Numbered from the stretch's first letter, positions 16,554-25,715 are shown. The stretch: DNA of 64,000 bases from MED-G105 sp038522945 (GCA_038522945.1 JBCBJV010000002.1:310001-374000); one strand, 5' to 3'. Notes: generated by a model from the letters alone, not told the origin. Translations and numbers: made by a program.

Positions 16554-18221
16554 ATGCCGACTAGTCTTTATGCAGCCGGTTTGATTTCCGTATGCGCTGT
16601 AATCGCCTTCGGCGTTCTCCGGTTTGTCCTTAAAGAGACCATCGACCCTCGTCGGATTGAAAGACTCGGCCTTGTTGCGATTGTAACGACGTGCTCGACG
16701 TTTTTGGTGCCGAACTACTGGCTCGCGCTGCTGGTTGCTTGCGTTGCTGTTTTTGTTGTTACCATGCGAGAGCCTTTCAAAGTGGCGGCCTTTATTGTGG
16801 CCGTCTTCAGTATGCCCGCCACGTCGAAGCTCGTTCCTGGATTTGCCGGAATAAACTACTTTTTGGCGTTGAGCCCGGCGATGGCCATGTCCGTAGTATT
16901 ATTAACGCCGTCGTTACTTCCAAATAGGCAGCCGTTGGCAGGCAAATCGTTTACTAAAGCTACTGATCTCACCTATTGGGTCTTATTTGTGATTGTCTCG
17001 GTGCTGGCCTTTCGCGATGTATCAGTTACAGCGGGCTTACGCGAGATTACTGTCTTCCTTCTAACAAGCGCTTTTGTCTATGCCGCCTTTAGCCGAGTGG
17101 ATTGGACAAAAGAAAACCTGATACTCTTGTCCTCGGCGTTCGTTGGGCAGTTCGTTATGATGTCGCTGGTTGCTCTCCATGAGACTGTGATTGGTTGGCA
17201 CCACTACTATTTCGCTTTGACGAATTGGGATATCGATTTTATCCGACGTGTCGAAGTGCGCTCTGGTCTTTCAAGGACGGTCGGTACGTCATTCGGCTCA
17301 ATTGCATTCGGCGCAGGGTTCATGGTGGCCATGACGTTTGCCCTTGCTCTCCGGGCCTATATCAAGCCAAAGGTCGCGGCGACTGGCGGCTTTCTCGCGA
17401 TGCTGGCTGGTATGGTCACGACGGTATCCCGTGGGGCCTTGATCAGCATGGTTGTTTCCATCGTGGCATTCGTCGGAACCGGCAAAGCGGCATTCAAACG
17501 CCTCGCTGTAACGGGCATCGCAGGCGTTTTCGGCATGGCCGTTATTTCGCTCACGCCACTCGGGAGAGACTTGCTCAATATATTGCCGTTTATGTCAAAT
17601 GATGAAGACGTGACACTAAATTATCGCGCGCAACTCCTAGAAGTTGGATCTGGCGTCGTCATGAAGAACCCCCTTTTTGGATCGGTTGGCTACATGGATG
17701 ATCCGGATATGGAAGTTCTCCGTCAGGGGCAGGGGATCATCGACATTGTCAACTCCTACCTCCATTTTGCACTGGACTATGGGCTGATCGGCCTGACGTT
17801 GTATTTGATCATTCTCTCCTCTGCCCTTTGGGGAGGTTGGCGCAGTATTAGCCGCATTCGGGTGATTGACGGGGAAATGGCAGTGTTTGCCCAAGCTGTA
17901 TTTGCCGCCACCCTGTCCCTGGCCGTGCTTTTCGCCTCAACTACCATGCGCACCGGCCAGTTTGAAGTGATGAACTGGGCTCTAATCGGCATGTGCGTTG
18001 GGCTGGCGCGGAAATCACGTTTGATGTCTGTCAAAAGCGCATCGGCGATTGCGACGGCTCCGGCGTCTGAAAAAGCCCTGCATAACAGCACTGGTCTCGA
18101 GGATGCCGACAACGAAAAAGCGGGCGCTGGGACAAAAACTAGACGCCCGACGCTTACACGCAGCGAGAGCGAGCGGGTTCCGGCGCACCTGAGGCAGTAT
18201 CTGAAGACGATGCAATCTTAA
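16554..18221 (+). CDS. O-antigen ligase/polymerase family protein (Wzy/WaaL-like)
   Basis: 555 aa with about 12 spans, polymerising or ligating the oligosaccharide at the periplasmic face. The Wzy_C/O-antigen_lig core is visible: TVSRGALISMVVSIVAF near residue 285, the large periplasmic loop starting at MSNDEDVTLNYRAQ, MKNPLFGSVGYMDD, then VNSYLHFALDYGLIGLTLYL. A hydrophilic 90-residue tail follows the last span. It is probably co-transcribed with the sulfotransferase. Polymerase and ligase cannot be told apart by eye. Confidence 0.87.
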   Translation: MPTSLYAAGLISVCAVIAFGVLRFVLKETIDPRRIERLGLVAIVTTCSTFLVPNYWLALLVACVAVFVVTMREPFKVAAFIVAVFSMPATSKLVPGFAGINYFLALSPAMAMSVVLLTPSLLPNRQPLAGKSFTKATDLTYWVLFVIVSVLAFRDVSVTAGLREITVFLLTSAFVYAAFSRVDWTKENLILLSSAFVGQFVMMSLVALHETVIGWHHYYFALTNWDIDFIRRVEVRSGLSRTVGTSFGSIAFGAGFMVAMTFALALRAYIKPKVAATGGFLAMLAGMVTTVSRGALISMVVSIVAFVGTGKAAFKRLAVTGIAGVFGMAVISLTPLGRDLLNILPFMSNDEDVTLNYRAQLLEVGSGVVMKNPLFGSVGYMDDPDMEVLRQGQGIIDIVNSYLHFALDYGLIGLTLYLIILSSALWGGWRSISRIRVIDGEMAVFAQAVFAATLSLAVLFASTTMRTGQFEVMNWALIGMCVGLARKSRLMSVKSASAIATAPASEKALHNSTGLEDADNEKAGAGTKTRRPTLTRSESERVPAHLRQYLKTMQS

Positions 18222-18223
18222 CC

Positions 18224-18237
18224 GTCCCAATTGGGAC
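18224..18237. repeat. perfect 14-bp palindrome after the Wzy-like gene
   Basis: GTCCCAATTGGGAC begins 2 bp after the stop codon at 18219-18221. It has no loop and no T run, so it looks more like a protein-binding site than a terminator. It lies in the 145-bp gap before the type I secretion operon. Confidence 0.4.
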
Positions 18238-18366
18238 CAAGTGTTAAGCATTTCTTTGGGCTTGTCCTCTCTAATTGAAAAGTCTGTTAACCTTAAGGCA
18301 CGGTAACAAAGGTCCGTACTCGTTGGACTGTTTTTGACGCCGCGCCGTGATGGATTGGAATAGCCC

Positions 18367-19803
18367 ATGCGGCGCCGTGCGTATTTCTTAAGTCTGTGTG
18401 TGTTGGGGGTTTCAGCCCTTGAGCCAGTGATTGCAAGCAAGCAAGTGAGCCAGGTGGGATCGCTCTACCCGGCGTCCGACAAGAAACTAAAGCAGTCACC
18501 GATTGGCAAAGCGCTTGGACCCGCCGCCTTCTTTCTGTCTCGGACAGATACCGATAGTGAATTTCAAGCTGCTATTCGAGACGCGATCACCGCGCACCCG
18601 TCGTTCGGGGTCACGCTCTCTGAGCGGGGCGAGGCACGTGCGGCAATCCGAGCAGAACGTGCTGCGCTCTATCCGCGTCTGTCGGCCTCTGTCGACGGTG
18701 ACTATGTCATCGCCCGAAATTTTAATACGGGTACAGATAATGTGGTCGATTCCCTTTTGCCGGGTGGTCAGGTCAATGTCGGCCTCAATGCCAGCCAATT
18801 GATCTATGATGGCGGCGCAACCTTCGCGCGGATCCGAAGTGCGCGGGCAGAAAAAGATGCAGCCGACCAGTCCCTGAACAGCCGGATCGATCAGCTGGCG
18901 CTCTCGTCAATTTCTGCCTTCCAAGATCTTGCCGTGCACCAGGCAATCCTCGCTCTCGGAGAAGAGTATATTCGCCGTCACGAAAAACTACTCAAATCAG
19001 TCCAGGAACGCGAACGCCTGGGGGGGGGGACAAGGGCAGACGTCATGCGGGCTGCCGGCCGCCTTGCAGCGGCGAAGGTGCGCGTTTCTGAATTTCGTGA
19101 AAGTACCCGTTACGCTGAAGTTCGTTACCGAGAGTTTTTCCCAACAGACGCAGGGCGCCTGCGTCGCCCAAGTTATGAAAGCCTAGCTGTTGGGGATACC
19201 GATGAGGCAATTTCCCTTGCAATTCAGCGCAATCCTGATATCGCCGCGTCGCTTGCTCGCCATGCAGGTCTCAAAGCGGAGCTGAAGGCGGTGAAAGCAA
19301 CCCGGCTGCCTGAGGTTCGGGCGAACCTCAGTGCCGTTCAATTTGACCTTCTGGAAAACGCCGACGATTATGACGTCCGAGCAGGTGTACAAGTGAATTA
19401 TGATCTCTACGCCGGTGGTGGCCGTGCCGCTGCCATAGCTGAAGCGCGCGAGCGCGAGAAACAGGGCAGTCTAGAGCGGGACCGCATTCAACTGGAAATC
19501 AAACGGGACGCGGCATTAGCTTTTGCCCGACAAGAAGCAACTCAGGCGCGGGTCGATGCGTTAGAAGCTGCACTTGTCTCCAACTTCCAGGCCCGCGATC
19601 TCGTTGCGGCTCGCTTCCGCGCCGCTCGCGGCGATTTGATCGATATTCTGCAGGCGGAAAATGACTGGTTTGAAGCGGGCGTCGCCTACCTTGCTGGCCT
19701 TGCGGATCGAGACATGGCGCTCTTCGAAATGATGGAGTTCACCGGCGATCTGCGGCAGCGCTTTTCACCGGCAGAACAGGTGTCGACAGCTCCAATTCAA
19801 TAG
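18367..19803 (+). CDS. TolC-family outer membrane channel of a type I secretion system
   Basis: Outer-membrane duct of a tripartite secretion system. The 478-aa protein has a short N-terminal signal segment (MRRRAYFLSLCVLGVSAL) and two OEP repeats, each with long helices rich in A/R/E/L. NVGLNASQLIYDGGATFARI and VNYDLYAGGGRAAAI are the paired motifs leading into the coiled coils. The last coiled-coil part DLIDILQAENDWFEAGVAY is characteristic. It is followed 12 bp later by the ABC transporter gene, so one operon is likely. Confidence 0.92.
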   Translation: MRRRAYFLSLCVLGVSALEPVIASKQVSQVGSLYPASDKKLKQSPIGKALGPAAFFLSRTDTDSEFQAAIRDAITAHPSFGVTLSERGEARAAIRAERAALYPRLSASVDGDYVIARNFNTGTDNVVDSLLPGGQVNVGLNASQLIYDGGATFARIRSARAEKDAADQSLNSRIDQLALSSISAFQDLAVHQAILALGEEYIRRHEKLLKSVQERERLGGGTRADVMRAAGRLAAAKVRVSEFRESTRYAEVRYREFFPTDAGRLRRPSYESLAVGDTDEAISLAIQRNPDIAASLARHAGLKAELKAVKATRLPEVRANLSAVQFDLLENADDYDVRAGVQVNYDLYAGGGRAAAIAEAREREKQGSLERDRIQLEIKRDAALAFARQEATQARVDALEAALVSNFQARDLVAARFRAARGDLIDILQAENDWFEAGVAYLAGLADRDMALFEMMEFTGDLRQRFSPAEQVSTAPIQ

Positions 19804-19815
19804 AAGGCAAGTGCA

Positions 19816-21603
19816 ATGCTGACGAAATTGCTGCCCGAAGACCATTGGCTGGCAGGACCTGTTGCCCGCAATGGTAAGATCTATGGTCAGGCCATCTTGG
19901 CCGCCGCCCTCATAAACTTCCTCGGGCTATTTTCTTCATTCTTCATCATGACGGTTTATGACCGTGTCCTGCCAAACAATGCGGTGGAATCCCTCGTGGC
20001 ACTGACGATCGGTGTGATGCTGGCACACCTTTTTGACTTCGGTCTAAAATCCGTCCGCGGTTATTTTGTGGATATCGCCGGCCAACGCCTTGATGCAATT
20101 GTCGGCAACAAAGTCTTCGACCAATTGATGTCCATGCGACTGGAAGCCCGCAAGGGCGGGGTGGGGGCGATGGCGGGCGCTGTTCGGGAGTTTGATCTCC
20201 TGAAGGACTTCTTCTCGTCGGTAACCCTGGTGACTTTGGTTGATGTCCCTTTCATTGCCCTTTTTGTTCTCGCAATCGCGATGATCGGTGGGCCAATTGC
20301 CTTTGTTCCCGCAGTCGCCATAGGTGTCGCGATTGGGGCGTCGTTGCTATTGCAGCCGGTGATCCAGCGCCATACAAAAAACGCCATGGGCAAGGGCCGC
20401 GCGAAGCATGGTGTGCTTATCGAAGCTCTTGCCGGCCTTGAGACTGTAAAGACTGCTGCGGCGACGGACTTGATGAAGAAGCGCTGGCAAACCGGCGCGT
20501 TGACCGAGGCAGCGACCTCGACGACGGGTCGATTTCTTAATCAGTTTACGGTCAATTTAGTTCTCTTTTGCCAGCAAGCCGCCCAGGTCGGCATTGTGGT
20601 TGCCGGTGTCCTTCTTGTCGGTGATGGCAAAATGTCCATGGGCGCATTGATCGCATGTGTTATTCTGACGGGACGGGCGATGGCCCCCTTGGGTCAGGTC
20701 GCAAACCTCTTAGGGCGTATCAGTTCAGCGCTTGCTGCTTACAAATCGCTCAACACGCTGATGTCGGAAAAATCTGAGAAGCGAGTTGCTAAGGCTTATC
20801 TAAGCAGGTCGTCTTTTCTCGGACGGATTGAATTCCGAGATGTCAGTTTTTCCTATCCTGATGCACCCCAGCGGGCCCTTGACGATGTTTCATTTGTGAT
20901 CGAACCCGGCGAGCGAGCAGCTGTCCTGGGACGGAATGGGTCCGGCAAGTCGACGATCGTGCGTCTTGCTCTCGGCGTATACGAACCAACCGATGGCCAA
21001 GTCCTCATCGACGATACCGATGTCCGGCAGATTGACCCCTCAGATCTGCGCAAAGGGATCGGCGCCATGCTTCAGGATGTGTGTTTGTTTAGCGGGACCA
21101 TTCGCGAGAACATCACCCTCGGCCTTGAAGGTATTTCCGATGAGAACGTGCTGAACGCAGCTCAAATCGCCGGTGCCCATGAGTTCATCGGGGCGACGAA
21201 AGACGGATATGACATGATGCTCCGAGAGCGGGGCGAGGGGATTTCCGGTGGCCAAAAGCAAACGGTGGCGCTTGCACGCGCCCTTGCGAATAATCCCAGC
21301 ATCTTACTTTTTGACGAGCCGACCAGTGCCCTCGACAACCACGCCGAAGCCCGCCTTATCGCCCGGCTGCGCGAGGCAGTGAATGAGCGCACGCTTCTTC
21401 TTGTCACGCACCGAATGCCGTTGCTGAAACTGGCTGAGAAAATCATCGTCCTCGATCGGGGTCGGCTTGTTGTTGAGGGACCTCGGGAAAAGGTCATACG
21501 GGCTATGACGGGACGGGCGCCTGCGGTTGCAGATAGCGCCCCTAACCTTCCAAAAGAACGCACCCGAATGATTAACGCCCGAACGCGAAGGAGTGCGGCA
21601 TGA
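19816..21603 (+). CDS. type I secretion ABC transporter (LapB/PrtD class), no C39 domain
   Basis: Inner-membrane exporter that energises secretion. The 595-aa protein has a transmembrane domain (about 25-310, five to six spans, with FSSFFIMTVYDRVLPNNAVESL near the start) and a nucleotide-binding domain: Walker A LGRNGSGKST, Q-loop MLQDVCLFSGT, signature ISGGQKQ, Walker B ILLFDEPTSALD and H-loop VTHRM. There is no C39 or C39-like domain before the TMD, which points to the PrtD/LapB class. A GAAGG ribosome-binding site precedes the ATG. The stop overlaps the HlyD gene start by 4 bp. Confidence 0.94.
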   Translation: MLTKLLPEDHWLAGPVARNGKIYGQAILAAALINFLGLFSSFFIMTVYDRVLPNNAVESLVALTIGVMLAHLFDFGLKSVRGYFVDIAGQRLDAIVGNKVFDQLMSMRLEARKGGVGAMAGAVREFDLLKDFFSSVTLVTLVDVPFIALFVLAIAMIGGPIAFVPAVAIGVAIGASLLLQPVIQRHTKNAMGKGRAKHGVLIEALAGLETVKTAAATDLMKKRWQTGALTEAATSTTGRFLNQFTVNLVLFCQQAAQVGIVVAGVLLVGDGKMSMGALIACVILTGRAMAPLGQVANLLGRISSALAAYKSLNTLMSEKSEKRVAKAYLSRSSFLGRIEFRDVSFSYPDAPQRALDDVSFVIEPGERAAVLGRNGSGKSTIVRLALGVYEPTDGQVLIDDTDVRQIDPSDLRKGIGAMLQDVCLFSGTIRENITLGLEGISDENVLNAAQIAGAHEFIGATKDGYDMMLRERGEGISGGQKQTVALARALANNPSILLFDEPTSALDNHAEARLIARLREAVNERTLLLVTHRMPLLKLAEKIIVLDRGRLVVEGPREKVIRAMTGRAPAVADSAPNLPKERTRMINARTRRSAA

Positions 21604-22871
21604 ATGATCACGCGAACACCGCCGACCTTCTAGATGAACAACTTCCCGTCGCACCGGCGCGCGCCGCTATCGTTTTTCTTTATCTCGTGACAGGTCTGAT
21701 CGTTGTGGCTTTGATTTGGGCCGCGACAGCCAAACTTGACATGGTCACGCGGGGGCAAGGTCGGGTTGTGCCATCGACCCGGCTTCAGGAAGTGCAATAC
21801 CTGGAAGGGGGGATCATCAAAGAAATCCTGGTTGCACCAGGCGATGAGGTTGCGAAGGGGCAGTTGCTGGTCAGCCTTGATCCCAAACAAATGAACGCTG
21901 AGTTTTTGCAAGGTCGCGATAGTGCGAATGCTCTACGCGCACGGATTAAACGCCTTGAAGCTGAGGCGGCAAATGAGCCATTGGTTTACGGATCAACCTT
22001 GGAGCGGCAAGCCCCTGATATTGTCCGAAAAGAATTGGCCTTGTATGAGGCAAGGCGGCAAGAGCGCCAAAGTCAGTTGAGTGTTGAGCAAAACAAAGTT
22101 CGCGATGCCGAGGCCGCTGCAGAAATCGCTAATCGCGCATTCGATCTTGCCACTGAAGAGCTGGAGCTCGTCGAGCCACTTGTTAAAAAGGGTATCGAGC
22201 CGCGCATAGAGCTAATTCGTGCGCGCCAACGCCGGGCGAGCGCTGAAGGTGATCTCCAAAGAGCCGAGATTGCAGTGGAACGGTCGAAAGCGGAGCTCGC
22301 TACGGCGACCCAAAACCTTAAAACAGCAATCGTCGACGAACTTGCTAAAGCTAAGGCCGAACAAACGGGTTTTTCGGGTGAGTTGCCGGCCTTGCGGGAC
22401 AAAATCGATCGGACCGAAGTGCGCTCGCCCATCGCAGGTATCGTCAATCGGGTGCTTGTTTCCACCCAAGGCGGTGTTGCAGCGCCGGGGGAAACGCTTG
22501 TCGAAATCGTACCCCACGGGGAAACCCCATTGATCAAGGCACGGATTAAGCCTGCTGATATTGGATTCCTCAAAGTCGGCCAGTCCGCACGTGTTCGCCT
22601 GACGGCATATGATTCAGCTATCTATGGCGCATTGGATGCAGTGATCGAAACGGTCAGTCCGGATGCCATTGAAGATGAAAAGTCCGGAGAAAGTTACTTT
22701 GAGATTTTGGTGCGTACACAGTCCGTTGCATTGCGCCGAGGCGACGCCGTTCTGCCCATATCTCCCGGCATGGCAGCAGAAGTAGATGTCCTCAACGGCA
22801 AACGTACAGTGCTGTCCTATCTGTTTTCCCCACTGGCCAAGGTCTCGAACAAGGCGTTCCGGGAATCCTGA
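21600..22871 (+). CDS. HlyD/LapC-type membrane fusion protein
   Basis: Periplasmic adaptor linking the ABC exporter to TolC. The 423-aa protein has one N-terminal span (about 20-42, AAIVFLYLVTGLIVVALIWA) and the biotinyl-lipoyl-like half motif QEVQYLEGGIIKEILVAPGDEV. A long alpha-helical hairpin (about 100-260, rich in A/E/R/L) follows, then the second lipoyl half RSPIAGIVNRVLVSTQGGV and a beta-barrel domain. Start overlaps the ABC gene (ATGA), so translation is coupled. It is the third and last gene of the secretion operon. Confidence 0.94.
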   Translation: MNDHANTADLLDEQLPVAPARAAIVFLYLVTGLIVVALIWAATAKLDMVTRGQGRVVPSTRLQEVQYLEGGIIKEILVAPGDEVAKGQLLVSLDPKQMNAEFLQGRDSANALRARIKRLEAEAANEPLVYGSTLERQAPDIVRKELALYEARRQERQSQLSVEQNKVRDAEAAAEIANRAFDLATEELELVEPLVKKGIEPRIELIRARQRRASAEGDLQRAEIAVERSKAELATATQNLKTAIVDELAKAKAEQTGFSGELPALRDKIDRTEVRSPIAGIVNRVLVSTQGGVAAPGETLVEIVPHGETPLIKARIKPADIGFLKVGQSARVRLTAYDSAIYGALDAVIETVSPDAIEDEKSGESYFEILVRTQSVALRRGDAVLPISPGMAAEVDVLNGKRTVLSYLFSPLAKVSNKAFRES

Positions 22872-22899
22872 TCGGGACCCGATTCGATTTTGACTTGGA

Positions 22900-23880
22900 C
22901 TAAAGCCGGATCAGGGCGCTTCCCCAGGCAAGGCCGCCGCCGAGAGCCGCAAATGCAAGCAGTTGACCTTCCTTGATTCGTCCGTCGTCGATGGCTTCCC
23001 GCAGGGCAAGAGGGATTGACGCCGAAGACGTATTGCCGTGCTTGGCGATAGTAACGATCACTTTATCCGGATCAATTTTCAGTCGCTTGGCGCAAGATTC
23101 AATAATCCTGACATTGGCCTGGTGAGGGACAAACCAGTCAATATCTGCCGGACCGACATCGCCACGCTCTGCTACCTCAAAAACGGAATTGGAGATTTCT
23201 TCAACGGCATTGCGGAACACTTCGCGGCCGTTCATGCGGACTAGGCCGACGGTTCCCGTCGATGAGGGGCCGCCATCTGCGTAAAGATGCTCCGCCTTCG
23301 TTCCGTCGGCTGCAAGATATGTGGCCAGAACGCCGCGTCCGTCGTCGCGCGTTTGAGCCGTGCCCTGGCTCAGAACCACGGCACCCGCGCCGTCGCCAAA
23401 AAGAACGCATGTGCCGCGGTCATTAAAGTCGAGGAAGCAGCTAAGTTTTTCAGCGCCAATGACGAGGGCATGTTTCGGCTCACCAGCGGCGATAAAGTTG
23501 TGAGCCAAGTTCAAGGCGTAAAGAAAACCGGAACAAGCCGCGGAAACATCGAAGGCAATGCCGACGGGGCATCCCAATTTCTGCTGAACGAACACCGCCG
23601 TTGAAGGGAAGGTTTTGTCAGGCGTGACGGTGGCAACAATGATCAGCCCGATATCGGCAGGCGTCAAACCGGCGTCCTGAAGAGCTTGCTGGGCTGCCTC
23701 AGTTGCGAGGTCGGAGGTAACTTGATCGTCGCTTGCAAAATGGCGCTGTTCGATGCCCGTCCGGGCCACGATCCAATCGTGAGATGTGTCGACAATTTTT
23801 GCCATGTCGTCGTTTGTGACGACTTTCTCCGGCAGATAACTCCCGACCCCGGCGATGACCGACGCGCGTGCAAAGGCCAT
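22900..23880 (-). CDS. fabH: 3-oxoacyl-ACP synthase III (FabH)
   Basis: Starts type II fatty acid synthesis by condensing acetyl-CoA with malonyl-ACP. In the 326-aa thiolase-fold protein the catalytic triad is intact: Cys in FDVSAACSGFLYAL, His in WFVPHQANVRI, Asn in IAKHGNTSSASIPLAL. The C-terminal GGGLAWGSALIRL is canonical. ATG 23880 is chosen over a start 11 codons upstream because AGAGGGGG precedes it directly. It stands alone here, without the plsX and ihfA neighbours common in alphaproteobacteria, so another paralogue elsewhere is possible. Confidence 0.95.
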   Translation of the reverse strand: MAFARASVIAGVGSYLPEKVVTNDDMAKIVDTSHDWIVARTGIEQRHFASDDQVTSDLATEAAQQALQDAGLTPADIGLIIVATVTPDKTFPSTAVFVQQKLGCPVGIAFDVSAACSGFLYALNLAHNFIAAGEPKHALVIGAEKLSCFLDFNDRGTCVLFGDGAGAVVLSQGTAQTRDDGRGVLATYLAADGTKAEHLYADGGPSSTGTVGLVRMNGREVFRNAVEEISNSVFEVAERGDVGPADIDWFVPHQANVRIIESCAKRLKIDPDKVIVTIAKHGNTSSASIPLALREAIDDGRIKEGQLLAFAALGGGLAWGSALIRL

Positions 23881-24201
23881 GACGCCCCCTCTCACAAACT
23901 GAAGAGGTTTCATTATCTTTTTTGCGGCGCACGCGCCATTGTTATTTCCTGGCGCAGACTGGAATTTGATTGGCGATTCTAATTCAACAGCAGTCGTTCA
24001 GTGACGTTTTCTACTGGCATCGGCAGTCGCTGGGGGAAAGTGTCGTGAGTCCGGAATAGAGCGGGGAAAAACACCTCGGCTGCGACGCCTTGGCTCTATT
24101 GTCGTTTGCGGGACACAAGATATAGTGCATTTAAAGGATGGCGGCACTAAATAGTGTCGCGATGATTTCGTTTTCAGATCGATTCCAGACAGGACCTGAC
24201 C
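23881..24201. other. divergent fabH/nrdB intergenic region
   Basis: 321 bp without a gene. It should contain both divergent promoters. An NrdR box (24113-24128) and a second palindrome CACTA-AA-TAGTG (24145-24156) lie in the nrdB-proximal part. Nothing else recognisable. Confidence 0.5.
24113..24128 (+). promoter_or_regulatory. NrdR box upstream of nrdB
   Basis: ACACAAGATATAGTGC matches 14 of 16 positions of the NrdR consensus as I know it (acaCwAtATaTwGtgt). It lies 73 bp before the nrdB start. NrdR is the ATP/dATP-cone repressor of ribonucleotide reductase genes and normally binds paired boxes about three helical turns apart. The palindrome at 24145-24156 is about 30 bp away centre to centre but has a shorter spacer, so it is only a weak second box. 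Confidence 0.65.
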
Positions 24202-25245
24202 ATGCTCGATGCCGCTGATCCATTGCCAGTATTGCCCGGCCTAATGACGCCGTCTCACGCCTACAAACCATTTCGTTACCCTTGGGCCTATGACTTCTGG
24301 AAGCGCCAGCAACAAGTGCATTGGATGCCGGAAGAAGTCCCCTTGGGTGAGGATTGTAAAGACTGGGCGAACAAGCTGTCCGATGCAGAGCGGAATCTCC
24401 TCACCCAGATCTTCCGTTTTTTCACTCAATCTGATGTGGAAGTGAACGACAATTACATGGAGCGCTATGCGCGCGTCTTCAAACCAACCGAAGTGAAGAT
24501 GATGTTGTCGGCGTTCTCCAATATGGAGACCATCCATATTGCCGCTTACGCGTTGTTGCTTGAAACCATCGGTATGCCGGAATCAGAGTTCACGGCCTTC
24601 CTTGAATACAAGGAGATGGCTGACAAGCACGACTTCATGCAGAAGTTCGGTGTGGAAACTGAAGAAGACATTGCTCGGACGCTCGCCATGTTTGGCGCTT
24701 TTACCGAAGGTCTACAGCTCTTTGCATCGTTCGCCATGCTGATGAATTTCCCGCGCTTCAACAAGATGAAGGGCATGGGCCAGATTGTGTCCTGGTCGGT
24801 TCGCGACGAGAGCCTTCACTGCGAAGGGATGGTCAAGCTATATCACGCTTTTGCCAAGGAAACGGGCGTTGTCACCCAGCGTGTCGCTGACGATATTGTT
24901 GACTGCTGCAAGACCGTTGTCAGCCTGGAAGACAAGTTCATCGACCTGGCGTTCGAGATGGGGTCAGTCGAAGGGATGACCCCGGACGATATTAAGAATT
25001 ACATCCGCTACATTGCGGACTGGCGTCTCGGTCAACTGGAGTTGCCGAAGATCTATGGCATCGAAAAGCATCCTTTGCCTTGGCTCACGGAAATCCTGAA
25101 CGGTGTTGAGCACGCCAATTTCTTTGAAGCACGGGCGACTGAATACTCTAAAGCTGCGACTAAAGGCGACTGGCACGGTGATGACGGTGTCTGGTCGAAC
25201 TTTGACAAGTGGCGGGCTGGGCGTTCACTGACTGAGTCGGCGTAA
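24202..25245 (+). CDS. nrdB: class I ribonucleotide reductase beta subunit NrdB
   Basis: Radical-generating subunit that lets NrdA reduce ribonucleotides to deoxyribonucleotides. The 347-aa ferritin-like protein keeps the di-iron ligands: Glu109 and His112 (NMETIHIAAY), Glu in TEGLQLF, and Glu and His in RDESLHCEG. The radical Tyr116 has the same E-x2-H-x3-Y spacing as the E. coli class Ia protein, so a tyrosyl radical enzyme is expected. nrdA is not adjacent. The upstream region carries an NrdR box. Confidence 0.96.
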   Translation: MLDAADPLPVLPGLMTPSHAYKPFRYPWAYDFWKRQQQVHWMPEEVPLGEDCKDWANKLSDAERNLLTQIFRFFTQSDVEVNDNYMERYARVFKPTEVKMMLSAFSNMETIHIAAYALLLETIGMPESEFTAFLEYKEMADKHDFMQKFGVETEEDIARTLAMFGAFTEGLQLFASFAMLMNFPRFNKMKGMGQIVSWSVRDESLHCEGMVKLYHAFAKETGVVTQRVADDIVDCCKTVVSLEDKFIDLAFEMGSVEGMTPDDIKNYIRYIADWRLGQLELPKIYGIEKHPLPWLTEILNGVEHANFFEARATEYSKAATKGDWHGDDGVWSNFDKWRAGRSLTESA

Positions 25246-25715
25246 ATTGGACAAAAGCAGATTGGGCCAGCGCAGATTGGGGAGGCGCAAAAGTGCTGGC
25301 CCGTCTCGGTCCAAAGTGCATTAATAACCGCGGGCTGTCGTGCGGTCTATTTTCGGCTAGGCCGCTTCGCCCGTCTTTTCCGTTGTGAACTGAGATAATC
25401 CCCAAGTGGGGCATGCGAAACTTTTGTCCAGCCGCGTTTTCGTTCGGTGTTTTGCAAAATGCTGCTCTCGATTGTCTCAGCCCTCAACTCGTTACACCGC
25501 TCAATCAAGGATAACGGCAAGTTGGCTTTTCTTCTTTGCCTGCGAGCTTCGAGACGCTTTTGACGGGGAACATTCTTACGTGAGCTTTTTTGGTTCTCAC
25601 CATAGTCGTCGCGTCGATCCTTCGTGTAGCTGAGCGCCTTCTTTTCCTGTGGCGATCTTCTTTACTTTAATGGCATGAGGAAATCTCGACTTCTAAATGA
25701 ACCAACCGGTAGAAT
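25246..25715. other. 470-bp gap downstream of nrdB with a start-less basic reading frame
   Basis: No certain gene. Immediately after nrdB there is a short imperfect repeat (AGCAGATTGGG / GCGCAGATTGGGG). On the minus strand a frame of 104 codons (25347-25661) is open and encodes a very basic, hydrophilic polypeptide, but it has no in-frame ATG or GTG near its beginning. The rest holds nothing recognisable. Confidence 0.35.

Noticed and set aside
24142..24157. Second full NrdR box
   Set aside because: Matches only about 11 of 16 consensus positions and the arms have the wrong spacer; kept only as a weak element.
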